Assembly: GCF_002276045.1 (NCBI RefSeq) | Contig: NZ_NQMR01000025.1 | Span: 20,016-84,015, forward strand | Reading direction: 5' to 3' | Length of the DNA stretch: 64,000 nt | Source: Pseudoalteromonas sp. NBT06-2 | Lineage (GTDB): Bacteria; Pseudomonadota; Gammaproteobacteria; Enterobacterales; Alteromonadaceae | In this document: positions 45,233 to 53,486 of the stretch, in pieces | Layout: every line of letters starts with the position of its first letter | How positions within the stretch are numbered: the stretch's first letter is position 1 | Notes under the pieces: generated by a model | The model's input: the letters and a program-made list of their open reading frames with translations, nothing else | Database searches by the model: none | What the model was told of the DNA's origin: nothing | Made by a program: the position numbers and the translations under genes

Positions 45233-46673
45233 GATAAAAAACTCCAGTATTGATGTTAGGTTGTGTTATTTCGATAAAGGCTTTTTGTAATAGGTTTTGC
45301 GCTACTTGCATTCTGTATTGCGCTGATGCGCGCACATCATTCATTGGAGTAAAATCAGTTGCTAAAGCGGTCATTGCACTTTCAATTGTACTTTGTGTCC
45401 AAGGTTGACCATTTAATGCTTTTTCACAGTTACTTGCACGTTTTGGAATACCTGCCATGCCACCAAATGCAATACGAGCACTTTTGATCACATCACCGTC
45501 GATTTCTAAATTAAATGCAGCTAACACCGCCGAAATATCATCATCAAAACGTTTCGATATTTTATATACTTTAAGGTGCATATTTTCTTTTGCTGTAGGA
45601 ATGATGATGCTTTGAATGAATTCACTTTGTTGTTGCGATGTGACTTTATAATCTACAAAATAATCTTCTATAGGAATAACGCGATTATCATTACCTTTAC
45701 GTAAATTAATTTGTGCATTAAGTGCAATTAAAACAGGCGATGTATCACCAATTGGTGAAGCATTACCTACATTACCCCCTAATGTGCCTTGATTTCGTAT
45801 TTGCAGTGAACCAATACGCTCAATCATTTCACCAAATTCATGATATTCGGTAGCAAGATTAGGTGTGAAATCTGTATAAGGTAGTGCTGCACCAATTACA
45901 AACTCTGATTCATTTTGTTCAAATTTTTGTAATTCAGGTACATTGCCAACATAAATAATTGTACCTAAAACTTTCATCATTTGTGTTATTTCTAACACAA
46001 TATCTGTACCACCAGCCACAATTCGCGCATCTGGATGAGCAAGCATCAATTCGCTTAATTCTGTTAATGTTGTAGGACTATAAGCGACTTGGTCACCTTG
46101 TGATAATTGCTGCATGGTCTCTTTTTGAATTATTGCCAGAGCTTCAATTGTTTGACCTTTATTACGGTCAAACTGATCTGGTCCATGACTACTAGCCGCT
46201 TTTGCCGCATCAATAATGGCGCGATAGCCAGTACAGCGACATAAGTTTCCTGCAAGAGCTTCCAATGTTTTTGCTTTTTTAGGCTCTGGAAAATTTTTAT
46301 GTAAAGCAAATAAAGACATGATAAAACCCGGAGTGCAAAAACCACACTGAGAACCATGAAAATCAACCATGGCTTTTTGCACTGGGTGTAACTTATTTCC
46401 ATCTTGCAAATCTTCAGCGGTGATCAACTGCTTACCATGTAAACTTGGTAATAAACTGATACAGGCATTTAAACTTTTATAACGTAAATTTCCACCAGCA
46501 TACTCGGCAACGACAACAGTACATGCACCACAGTCCCCTGAAGCACAACCTTCTTTAGTGCCATTTTTACCTGCATTATTTCTTAGGTACTGGAGAATAC
46601 TGGTATTTGGATTGATATCACTTAAGATCGTTAAACGATCATTAAGTAAAAATTGAATTTGATTATCAGTCAT
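45225..46673 (-). CDS. xdhA: Xanthine dehydrogenase, FeS/FAD subunit
   Basis: XdhA carries the two [2Fe-2S] clusters and FAD that pass electrons from the molybdenum centre to NAD+. Domains in order: plant-type ferredoxin (CASGDCGACTVVV, about 42-55), the second cluster domain (GSQCGFCTPGFIMS and GNLCRCTGYR), a FAD-binding domain (ARIVAGGTDIVLEI, LGGNVGNASPIGDTSP) and the CO dehydrogenase flavoprotein C-terminal domain. Length (482) is normal. It is the first gene of the xdhABC series, and a palindrome 80 bases upstream suggests regulated transcription. Confidence 0.95.
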   Translation of the reverse strand: MTDNQIQFLLNDRLTILSDINPNTSILQYLRNNAGKNGTKEGCASGDCGACTVVVAEYAGGNLRYKSLNACISLLPSLHGKQLITAEDLQDGNKLHPVQKAMVDFHGSQCGFCTPGFIMSLFALHKNFPEPKKAKTLEALAGNLCRCTGYRAIIDAAKAASSHGPDQFDRNKGQTIEALAIIQKETMQQLSQGDQVAYSPTTLTELSELMLAHPDARIVAGGTDIVLEITQMMKVLGTIIYVGNVPELQKFEQNESEFVIGAALPYTDFTPNLATEYHEFGEMIERIGSLQIRNQGTLGGNVGNASPIGDTSPVLIALNAQINLRKGNDNRVIPIEDYFVDYKVTSQQQSEFIQSIIIPTAKENMHLKVYKISKRFDDDISAVLAAFNLEIDGDVIKSARIAFGGMAGIPKRASNCEKALNGQPWTQSTIESAMTALATDFTPMNDVRASAQYRMQVAQNLLQKAFIEITQPNINTGVFYHA

Positions 46674-47437
46674 AAAATATTGCTTACCCTGCTCGCTTTT
46701 TATTTCTTTGTTATTCCTAGTAACAAAAATTGAAATGTTTGTTACTATAAACCTGACACTAATGTCAACTTACGTGAAATATAAGTTAATGACCGACATG
46801 AGTCAAGGCCGAATTTTAAGAAACAATTAAATACCCTTTAATAATAGACATTAAAAGTTAACAAAATATTAATAAAAAAATAGGTGTTCTGGGTTAAAGC
46901 TGTCAGCAAACAATAAAGTTTGATCAGAATACGACGTTATTCGCCAATAATGTATAGATTTTAAGGGTAAAGTTTGATCATTTAAGGAGTGGGCTGCAAC
47001 TGATAACTACGCCTCATGACAATATAATTTGATCGTTTTTACTGTTTTATTGGCATGTAGCCAATGACCGCCTTGTGCCATCAACCGTTATTCAGTTAAT
47101 AACCTTTATTTTCAACTTAAGTAAGAAAGCAGACGTTAGCTTTTATACTTTAAACGAAGGCTCAGTAGGTCTACAGAGGTGGATAGTATTAGCATGAAAT
47201 CAGCCCTCCTAACGTTCCCTTAGATACGATTGCTGACCTTAATGAAAATTCTATTTTAATACTTAATTTGTTCTGTAGGCATAAAAACAAGATCTAAAGA
47301 GGGTCAGCTTTCTGATCATACAGCGGACATAAAATTAATACCTTTATCTTACTAAAGGACACATAACGCCTAAAGCTTAATTTATCTATTAACTGATTGG
47401 ATTGCCCTATTAATGATTTAAAGTCACGGATTATCTC
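46674..47437. other. Long spacer between xdhA and the hemolysin-family gene
   Basis: This divergent spacer carries the xdhA promoter side (operator at 46753-46768; a small inverted repeat TTTGTTA / TAACAAA at 46707-46727) and several hundred bases (about 46800-47430) in which I see no gene, RNA or repeat family. The promoter of the next gene begins at 47438. Confidence 0.5.
46753..46768. promoter_or_regulatory. Candidate operator upstream of xdhA
   Basis: CTGACACTAATGTCAA matches the palindrome TTGACAC-N2-GTGTCAA at 14 of 16 positions, counting the two central bases as free. It ends 80 bases before the xdhA start, close to the 88-base position of the perfect copy before the purine permease. 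The RutR-like protein is the likely binder. Confidence 0.55.
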
Positions 47438-47470
47438 CTTAAGGGTTCTTTAAGGTTCATATATTACATT
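47438..47470 (+). promoter_or_regulatory. PmrA/QseB-like box and -10 before the hemolysin-family gene
   Basis: CTTAAGGGTTCTTTAAGG (47438-47455) contains half-sites CTTAAG and TTTAAG starting 11 bp apart. Nine bases later stands TACATT (47465-47470), a plausible -10. The same layout is found before the methyltransferase (51993-52025) and the ligase operon (57602-57634). The half-site YTTAAK with 5-bp spacing is the PmrA/QseB consensus as I know it. Confidence 0.7.
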
Positions 47471-47501
47471 TGTCATCATCAACAAACGGGAGATGATGAC
47501 A
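47471..47501 (+). promoter_or_regulatory. Leader hairpin exposing the ribosome-binding site
   Basis: TGTCATCATC (47471-47480) and GATGATGACA (47492-47501) form a perfect 10-bp stem; the 11-base loop AACAAACGGGA contains the GGGA of the ribosome-binding site. The ATG at 47502 follows the stem immediately. This could control translation of the gene. Confidence 0.6.
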
Positions 47502-48200
47502 ATGATAGGTTTAACCTCAAACAACCAAATCCAAACAGAAGTTTCATTAAGAAGAGATAAAGGAACTTTAATTGAGAAACAATTAAATTTTGATATTCAG
47601 CTTGCTCCTATTGGCAGTAAGAATAGAAATGAAATCGAAGCATTCATTAAGCAAGGATTCGCTAAAGCTTATAATGCAAAAATATCTATTACGACACCGC
47701 ATTTATTAGCACTATCAAACGGTAATTATAAAGCCGCTTTAGGTATTCGTAGTGGACACGACAAGTTATTTTTAGAGCAATACCTTTCGGGCGCTATAGA
47801 GCAACAATCCGTTTTTTTAGACAATAACGTTAAACGACAAGATATTGTTGAAATAAGCCACCTATTTAGCAATGCAAAACGGTTTACCATTCCATTATTT
47901 ATGGTAACAGCAGTATCATTATTTTATTTAAATTATAAGTATTTAGTATTTTCTGGCACGGAAAAAGTCATTAAGTTAATTGGTAATGCTGGTGTTTCAA
48001 AAACTCGAATAGGTAAAGCTGATCATAATAAAATAGCAACATCTACTGATGACTGGGGCAGTTACTACAGTACCAATCCCAAAATTATTGCGGTATCCCT
48101 TTCAGAAGTAATGTATCTCATTACTAAGCATCCGTTATACACAAAAATGTTTCAATCTCTCGATGGTCAAATTGCAAAAATTTGTCAACAACTTAGCTAG
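47502..48200 (+). CDS. Thermostable hemolysin family protein (PF12261-like)
   Basis: This is a 232-residue protein of the family named after the Vibrio thermostable hemolysin (delta-VPH). Typical features are ALGIRSGHDKLFLEQYLSGAIEQ (the LFLEQYL...IEQ block) and the VEISHLF segment, in a fold that I think is GNAT- or LuxI-like, so it may be an acyl/aminoacyl transferase rather than a toxin. There is no signal peptide; one hydrophobic stretch lies mid-protein (IPLFMVTAVSLFYLNY). I prefer ATG 47502 over 47493 because GGGAG lies nine bases before it. It shares a promoter type with the nearby ligase operon and methyltransferase. Confidence 0.8.
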   Translation: MIGLTSNNQIQTEVSLRRDKGTLIEKQLNFDIQLAPIGSKNRNEIEAFIKQGFAKAYNAKISITTPHLLALSNGNYKAALGIRSGHDKLFLEQYLSGAIEQQSVFLDNNVKRQDIVEISHLFSNAKRFTIPLFMVTAVSLFYLNYKYLVFSGTEKVIKLIGNAGVSKTRIGKADHNKIATSTDDWGSYYSTNPKIIAVSLSEVMYLITKHPLYTKMFQSLDGQIAKICQQLS

Positions 48201-48243
48201 CCAACAAATCATTTATTATTCAACACATTAAAAAGGTATCACT

Positions 48244-48942
48244 ATGAAAAATTTAAAAAAAATGACACTAACTAGCACAATAACAAAGCCACTTCTGTTA
48301 TTAGCTTTGTTTTGCGGTTTTAACATTCACGTATTCGCTAATACGTCTGCTCAAAATGACTTTAGTCAAGCTTTAATAACATTACAACATCAATGGTCAG
48401 ACGCTAATTATGCTAAAGATAAAGGTTTGAAAAAAAGTGCATTTCTCGCTTTACAAGAAGAATCAATTAAGCTCAAAACAGCTTTTCCAGAGCAAGCCGA
48501 AGCGTGGATTTGGCATGGCATTGTTCAATCAAGTTATGCTGGTTTTAAAGGTGGGCTTGGCGCTATTTCATTAGTCAATGATGCGAAAGAAGCATTAGAG
48601 AAAGCACTCATTATTGATGAAAATGCATTACAAGGCTCAGCCCATACAAGTCTAGGTATTTTGTATTTGAAAGTACCTGGGTGGCCTGTTAGTTTTGGCA
48701 ACGACGACCAGTCAGAAAAACATTTAAAAACGGCATTAAAAATGAATCCAACAGGTATCGATGTAAATTATTTTTTAGCCGAATTTTATATTGAACAAAG
48801 CGAATATAATAAAGCGAAAGAGCATCTAGTTGCCGCAAGTTCGGCTCCAGCAAGACCAAATCGTAAAGATGCAGACAAATTTAGACAAGTAGAGATCAAT
48901 GTGTTGCTTGCAACGGTCAATGAAGAACTAGGAGAGTATTAA
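48244..48942 (+). CDS. Exported TPR-like protein
   Basis: The 232-residue product starts with a signal peptide (hydrophobic 18-31; cleavage near VFA-NTS) and then is helical with TPR-like repeats (about 75-115, LEKALIIDENALQGSAHTSL; about 155-190, HLKTALKMNPTGIDVNYFLAE; ending AKEHLVAAS). It is likely periplasmic and a protein-interaction partner. It starts 43 bases after the hemolysin-family gene, with AAAGG before the ATG, so the two form an operon behind the PmrA-like box. Confidence 0.75.
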   Translation: MKNLKKMTLTSTITKPLLLLALFCGFNIHVFANTSAQNDFSQALITLQHQWSDANYAKDKGLKKSAFLALQEESIKLKTAFPEQAEAWIWHGIVQSSYAGFKGGLGAISLVNDAKEALEKALIIDENALQGSAHTSLGILYLKVPGWPVSFGNDDQSEKHLKTALKMNPTGIDVNYFLAEFYIEQSEYNKAKEHLVAASSAPARPNRKDADKFRQVEINVLLATVNEELGEY

Positions 48943-49349
48943 GGTTAATAACTTGCTATATAGAATCGACTAAAACGCCTCTTTTACATTTAGTTTCGAT
49001 CTGACTTATTTATTGTTCAGGTCGAAATATTCATATTTAATCGCCAGTAGAATACTCGCTCTGAGTACTTTAAATATTTCACGTCCATTATCAACGATAA
49101 TAAACGAGTGCTGTTGCCGGCCAATCAAGCATTAGGCTATATATTCAGGGTAGGTATTTGCAATATCTTGGTGTAGTATTCTGTGGTTTTCATGATTATG
49201 GGTGAGTTTTTTTGTAGTGAAAAAATTTGATCACAAATAACCATGAAGATCAGTATTCCATACTTTGTGGGTATTAGTCAGAACCTAAAGTAGTCCCTAA
49301 TGCTCTTATCGAGTATTTTTAGCTTAATAAAATTGTAGGTAATAATGTA
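48943..49349. other. Spacer with palindromes upstream of the diguanylate cyclase
   Basis: This 407-base spacer contains an imperfect hairpin TTTCGATCTGA / TCAGGTCGAAA (48994-49027), a possible end of the TPR transcript without a T-run. It also contains a long imperfect palindrome at about 49170-49268, with arms resembling GTATTCTGTGGTTTTCATG and its complement and inner GTGAG...TCAC. No PmrA-like box was found before the next gene. Confidence 0.5.
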
Positions 49350-50699
49350 ATGACAAAATTTTTCCGTTGGACTATAGCTAAAAAATTTGGTGGTACAGTA
49401 TTTATTTTACTTGTTATTATTTTAAGTTTATTGGTTCACTCAGTTATTGCTTTAACGAAAATTGAAGCTGAATTAAAAGAAATATCAACCATTGATGTGC
49501 CACTAACTAAACATGCAAATGAAATTGAGATCGCACAAGTAGAGCAACGCATATTAATGGATGAGCTTATCCGTAAAAAGTTACTCACCCACGAAGATAC
49601 AAAAAAAGAAGAAACCGAAATTATTCGGTGGTCTGAAGAAATTGATAAGCAATTTGAAATTGCTATTAATATTTCACAAATTGCCGTGAATACTGTTTCA
49701 TCAAATGAGTTTCATCATATTTTAATGACCTTAACAACATTAAAAGAAAAGCACGATAGTATTTACTTATTACTTAAACAATTAATCGACGGTGATAATA
49801 CCGAAAAGCATTTAGACATGATTATTCAGCAGGATGAGGCCTTTGACCGTCTTGCGATTGCTCTTATTCATGCTATTGAAGAATTAACGCAACGTAAAGC
49901 CAAGGTTACCGTTAAGCATGAAGAACTGTTTGCCATGATTAGCTATTCTTTAGGGGGCGTAGGAGCAATTATAGGCATTGTATTAGCTGTGCTTATTATC
50001 ATGAGTATTAAAGCAAGTATCAGCAAAATTACGCGCAATATTAATTTGGTCTCTTCTGCCATAGCATCAAATAAAGACATCCCTATTGATCAAGTGGAAC
50101 AAGTGCAAAGTTCAGATGAGTTTGGTGAACTATCTCATGATTTAACTCATTTAATCTCTCAAGTTTCAAGTGATATTGATAAAAGAGAGAGAGTATCAAA
50201 ACAACTTAATGAGCTCGCAACAAAAGATCATTTAACAAAATGCTACAATAGATTTAAGTGGGATGAGTCACGAGAACTAGAAGTTACACGAGCGCTTAAT
50301 ACTAAAGTTCCACTAGCATTGATCTTTTTTGATATTGATCATTTTAAGAAGGTAAATGATAATTTTGGTCATGACGTGGGCGATACAACATTAATTGATG
50401 TTGCTCGTATTGCGCAGCAAAGCATAAGACAGTTTGATACACTTTATCGTACCGGCGGAGAAGAGTTTTCAGTATTGCTGCCTAATACAGAATTACCCAA
50501 TGCTGAACAATTAGCTGAAAGAATTAGAAAATCGATCGCTAGTTATCAATTTGAAACTGTTGGAAAAGTAACTGTAAGTTTAGGAGTCACAATTTTCAAA
50601 GGTGTAGCTGATAATGGTTCAACCTTTGCAAAGCGCGCAGATAGCGCGTTATATCAAGCAAAAGATGCAGGTCGAAATCAGGTTTCGGTTATAACATGA
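49350..50699 (+). CDS. Membrane diguanylate cyclase (GGDEF)
   Basis: This 449-residue inner-membrane protein has one membrane segment near residues 14-33, a helical periplasmic region (about 35-190), a second membrane segment (about 198-220), a HAMP-like linker and a GGDEF domain (about 285-449). The active site is GGEEF in YRTGGEEFSVLLP, and the inhibitory site RQFD lies five residues before it, so both catalysis and product feedback look intact. No EAL domain is present. It stands between the hemolysin-family pair and the methyltransferase but has its own spacer; whether it belongs to that system is open. Confidence 0.92.
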   Translation: MTKFFRWTIAKKFGGTVFILLVIILSLLVHSVIALTKIEAELKEISTIDVPLTKHANEIEIAQVEQRILMDELIRKKLLTHEDTKKEETEIIRWSEEIDKQFEIAINISQIAVNTVSSNEFHHILMTLTTLKEKHDSIYLLLKQLIDGDNTEKHLDMIIQQDEAFDRLAIALIHAIEELTQRKAKVTVKHEELFAMISYSLGGVGAIIGIVLAVLIIMSIKASISKITRNINLVSSAIASNKDIPIDQVEQVQSSDEFGELSHDLTHLISQVSSDIDKRERVSKQLNELATKDHLTKCYNRFKWDESRELEVTRALNTKVPLALIFFDIDHFKKVNDNFGHDVGDTTLIDVARIAQQSIRQFDTLYRTGGEEFSVLLPNTELPNAEQLAERIRKSIASYQFETVGKVTVSLGVTIFKGVADNGSTFAKRADSALYQAKDAGRNQVSVIT

Positions 50700-51051
50700 T
50701 GCATATTGTCCAAGGTTGCCTGTATTATTTATCTTGAAAAACTTATATAGAAAAACATTTTTCTAACATCAACATAGTCACATAGAGAAAAAATCAGTGC
50801 TTCTGATAAATGGGTCAATATCTAAAACATGCTGGAGTGTAACTATTAACTATTATCGCTTCAACTGTATATCTAAAAGCGCTATTTAGAATAGGTTTTT
50901 GATTCCGGATAAGGATGGTTATAACAATGCCTGACTTAATCAATAGCGCAATTAAGTCAGGCATAATAATCAGCTAGCTAAAAACAACTATTGGCTGTTA
51001 CAAACAAGCTATCTACTTATTTTAACTCTCTGACACCTTTAAAAAACAAGT
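50700..51051. other. Convergent spacer with strong hairpin
   Basis: This 352-base spacer between the convergent cyclase and methyltransferase genes has a perfect 14-bp inverted repeat (50927-50964; see that entry). Otherwise I see no gene. Confidence 0.5.
50927..50964. terminator. Perfect hairpin in the convergent spacer
   Basis: ATGCCTGACTTAAT (50927-50940) and ATTAAGTCAGGCAT (50951-50964) pair perfectly around a 10-base loop. There is no T-run on either side, so termination is uncertain; it may be another structured repeat. Confidence 0.45.
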
Positions 51052-51957
51052 TTAAGTGTTTCTTTTCAAAGAGGCTATATTCAGAAAACCATAAGGTTGA
51101 ACACTCTCCCCTGAGTGATTTGTTAAATATCGCCACTCAAGTTGCTTTGGATTCATTAACTCTGTTAATTCAAAGCCTAATACTTTCATAGTAATTATTA
51201 ATTCTTGCTGATTAATACCATAACTTACAGGCTCGCCCATTTTTTGTAATGATGACTTAAAGGCTTCACTGCCACGATAAATTCCGCCCGTAAGAATATC
51301 ATCATAAACATAATCAAAAATAACTTGTGTGTTCTCTGGGAATAAAGCGATAACAGATAATAAGTTCTTAAAGGCATCTTCATGTAAAAAGTAGGAAACT
51401 CCATCAATAATGAAAACCGTTCTCTTATTTTTATCAACCCCTTGGCTTATTAACCAATCAAGATCAAAGTTATCTTTACCATTAAAGTCTGCTCCACAAT
51501 AGTGAACTGAACTTTTTTCATCCACGCAAGCAGTTGAAGTGTTTTTTATTTTTTTCATCGCTGAACGTTTACGGGCAATCATTTCAGGATGATCTATTTC
51601 AAAGCACTTAATGCTGGCTAACTCGTCACGAAAACGGTAGGTTCTCGTATCATAACCTGCGCCTAATATTATTAACTGTTCAGGCTTTTCATCCTTCTTT
51701 AGTGCCTGTAACAACATGTCATCGATAGCTCTTGATTTAGCCATAATATAAGGTAAGCCACCAGGTAGTTTAATGGCATATATAGCTAAAATTAAAGAGC
51801 GTATTAAAGAGAAGCACAGAATAAACCGCATGAATTTAGATAAAAACACTTCGGCCATGTAGTCTTCGGTGCGAATGGTCTCACCATTTTCTTTATAACC
51901 AAGGGTACGTATTAATGCCATGATCTCTGCTGAGGAAGTGGTAGAGAATTTTTTCAT
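51052..51957 (-). CDS. SAM-dependent methyltransferase, TIGR00027/LCM family
   Basis: This is a class I methyltransferase of 301 residues. LIILGAGYDTRTYRF (SAM-binding loop), CFEIDHPEMIARKR (acidic ribose-binding region) and a FIIDGVSYFLHEDA segment place it in the leucine-carboxyl-methyltransferase-like family of secondary metabolism. The N-terminus shows a hydrophobic stretch (FMRFILCFSLIRSLILAIYAI). The substrate is unknown; carboxylate or hydroxyl O-methylation is typical. Its promoter carries the same PmrA/QseB-like box as the hemolysin-family gene and the ligase operon, tying it to this locus. AAGG lies before the ATG. Confidence 0.85.
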   Translation of the reverse strand: MKKFSTTSSAEIMALIRTLGYKENGETIRTEDYMAEVFLSKFMRFILCFSLIRSLILAIYAIKLPGGLPYIMAKSRAIDDMLLQALKKDEKPEQLIILGAGYDTRTYRFRDELASIKCFEIDHPEMIARKRSAMKKIKNTSTACVDEKSSVHYCGADFNGKDNFDLDWLISQGVDKNKRTVFIIDGVSYFLHEDAFKNLLSVIALFPENTQVIFDYVYDDILTGGIYRGSEAFKSSLQKMGEPVSYGINQQELIITMKVLGFELTELMNPKQLEWRYLTNHSGESVQPYGFLNIASLKRNT

Positions 51958-51992
51958 ATCAGAAGCCTTATTTACATTATTAATTGATAAAT

Positions 51993-52025
51993 AATATAAA
52001 ACCTGAAACTTAATGAAGTCTTAAG
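51993..52025 (-). promoter_or_regulatory. PmrA/QseB-like box and -10 before the methyltransferase
   Basis: On the minus strand, CTTAAGACTTCATTAAG (from 52025) has half-sites CTTAAG and ATTAAG 11 bp apart, then nine bases and TATATT (51998 to 51993). In addition AGAAGCCTTA (51961-51970) and TAAGGCTTCT (52022-52031) are inverted repeats bracketing the promoter. Confidence 0.7.
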
Positions 52026-52112
52026 GCTTCTGAATTTAAATTTATATAGCCAGAAATAGTTTCTGTAATGGTCGGTAAAATGTATTTATATAAAATTACT
52101 CATTTTGCCTCT

Positions 52113-53486
52113 TTATAATATAAATTCTACGGCTAAACCGCCGCTACTCGCTTCTTTCAATCGCCAGTCAATTTCGTGAATATTTGCTATGCGATTAACG
52201 ATAGCAAGACCTAAGCCTGAACCTTCTCCTATTGCATCAGGTGTTCTATAAAAACGATCTTTAACTCGCTCTCTTAACGCTTCGACTATACCTGCCCCAG
52301 CATCTTCAACGGTAATTTTTTTGTGAACACAATCAAGGGTGATCGTAATGGCAGATTGCTCTGGACTATACTTTATTGCGTTAGTCACGACATTACATAA
52401 CATATTGTAGATAAGGGCTTGGTTACCTTTAATTGATAAAACTTCATCGTTTGGATTAGAGACAATATAGCGCAATGCTTGTTCTTTTTGTTCTGCTAAA
52501 TGGGTAAAGTCACTAATAACCTGCTCAACTGTTTTTATAACATTTACTTGGCTAAAGTCATCTTCGATGAGTTGTGTATCTGCACGACTTAATGATAATA
52601 ATTGCACTACAAGATGCGATAACCGGTGAATACTTTTTTTGATATTAATAATAGAAGAATCTAACGCGGTATCTTTGTTATCTTCTAAGACATTTTCGGT
52701 GTGTATCATTAATGCGGCTAACGGTGTTCTTAACTCATGCGCGGCATCTGAAGCAAAACGCCTTTCACGGTCATATTGCTCACTTAAATGGTCAAATAAG
52801 GTATTCACCGCACTAATTAAGCCGGTCACTTCTTCTGGCTCAGTTTTATAAGACAGTTTTTCTAAACTTGTATAGTTTTTTTCCTGAACATCACTCGCAA
52901 TTAATTCAAGAGGTTTAAGCCCTTTGCGAATAACTAAACTCACCATTAATACAAAAAAAGGCGTGAGTAAAAATAAAGGTATCGCATGATCTAACGCTAT
53001 GTGGTGAATTAATTCGTCACGAATATCCATCCGTTCACCCACCACTAAATGCCAGTCGTCTTCTTTTGAGTAAAGGGTAAAAATACGCCATTCAAACTCG
53101 CCCAATTCAATGTATGTATAACCTTGTGTTAAGTCAGACTCTGGATGTTCAGGCGCACTTGCTGAACGTAAAATAAGACCAGTATCGTCAATGACCTGAA
53201 AGGATATTTTTTTCTCATAATTATGCTGTACTGCATGAGGATCATTTTCTTTATTCAACAAGGCTTCTGTTAATGAATCACGATGCTTTTCAATGGTATC
53301 TTGGCTGGTCATGCCATGTAGTACCCGAGCAGATTGTGCCAAACTGGCATCAAATAACTCTTCCACTTCTTTAGCGGTATCATAATATACCCATACCGCA
53401 GGAATAATGGTCATCGCTAATGCCCATCCGACAATATGAAAGGTTAAATATCGACGAATAGAATAATGTTTTGTTTTACTTTTCAT
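52113..53486 (-). CDS. Sensor histidine kinase (QseC/PmrB-like)
   Basis: This 457-residue inner-membrane kinase has a membrane segment (about 12-32), a periplasmic sensor of about 120 residues, a second membrane segment (about 165-188), a HAMP linker, and a kinase core with ASDAAHELRTPLAALMIHTE (phospho-accepting His), the N-box NVVTNAIKYSP, and GSGLGLAIVNRIANIH. It overlaps the end of the response regulator gene by 11 bases, so they are co-translated. Architecture fits QseC/PmrB-type kinases. The periplasmic signal is unknown. It is the last gene of the ligase operon. Confidence 0.93.
   Translation of the reverse strand: MKSKTKHYSIRRYLTFHIVGWALAMTIIPAVWVYYDTAKEVEELFDASLAQSARVLHGMTSQDTIEKHRDSLTEALLNKENDPHAVQHNYEKKISFQVIDDTGLILRSASAPEHPESDLTQGYTYIELGEFEWRIFTLYSKEDDWHLVVGERMDIRDELIHHIALDHAIPLFLLTPFFVLMVSLVIRKGLKPLELIASDVQEKNYTSLEKLSYKTEPEEVTGLISAVNTLFDHLSEQYDRERRFASDAAHELRTPLAALMIHTENVLEDNKDTALDSSIINIKKSIHRLSHLVVQLLSLSRADTQLIEDDFSQVNVIKTVEQVISDFTHLAEQKEQALRYIVSNPNDEVLSIKGNQALIYNMLCNVVTNAIKYSPEQSAITITLDCVHKKITVEDAGAGIVEALRERVKDRFYRTPDAIGEGSGLGLAIVNRIANIHEIDWRLKEASSGGLAVEFIL

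Noticed and set aside
46800..47430. A hidden gene or RNA in the long xdhA upstream spacer
   Set aside because: No frame of useful length, no hairpin-terminator pair and no known RNA motif could be seen.
47502..48200. Calling the hemolysin-family protein a secreted toxin
   Set aside because: There is no signal peptide, and its neighbours and promoter suggest a biosynthetic role; the family name alone is weak evidence of haemolysis.
49321..49350. A fourth PmrA/QseB-like box before the diguanylate cyclase
   Set aside because: CTAA-like half-sites upstream (around 49282-49300) are 12 bp apart and poor; no 11-bp spaced pair was found.
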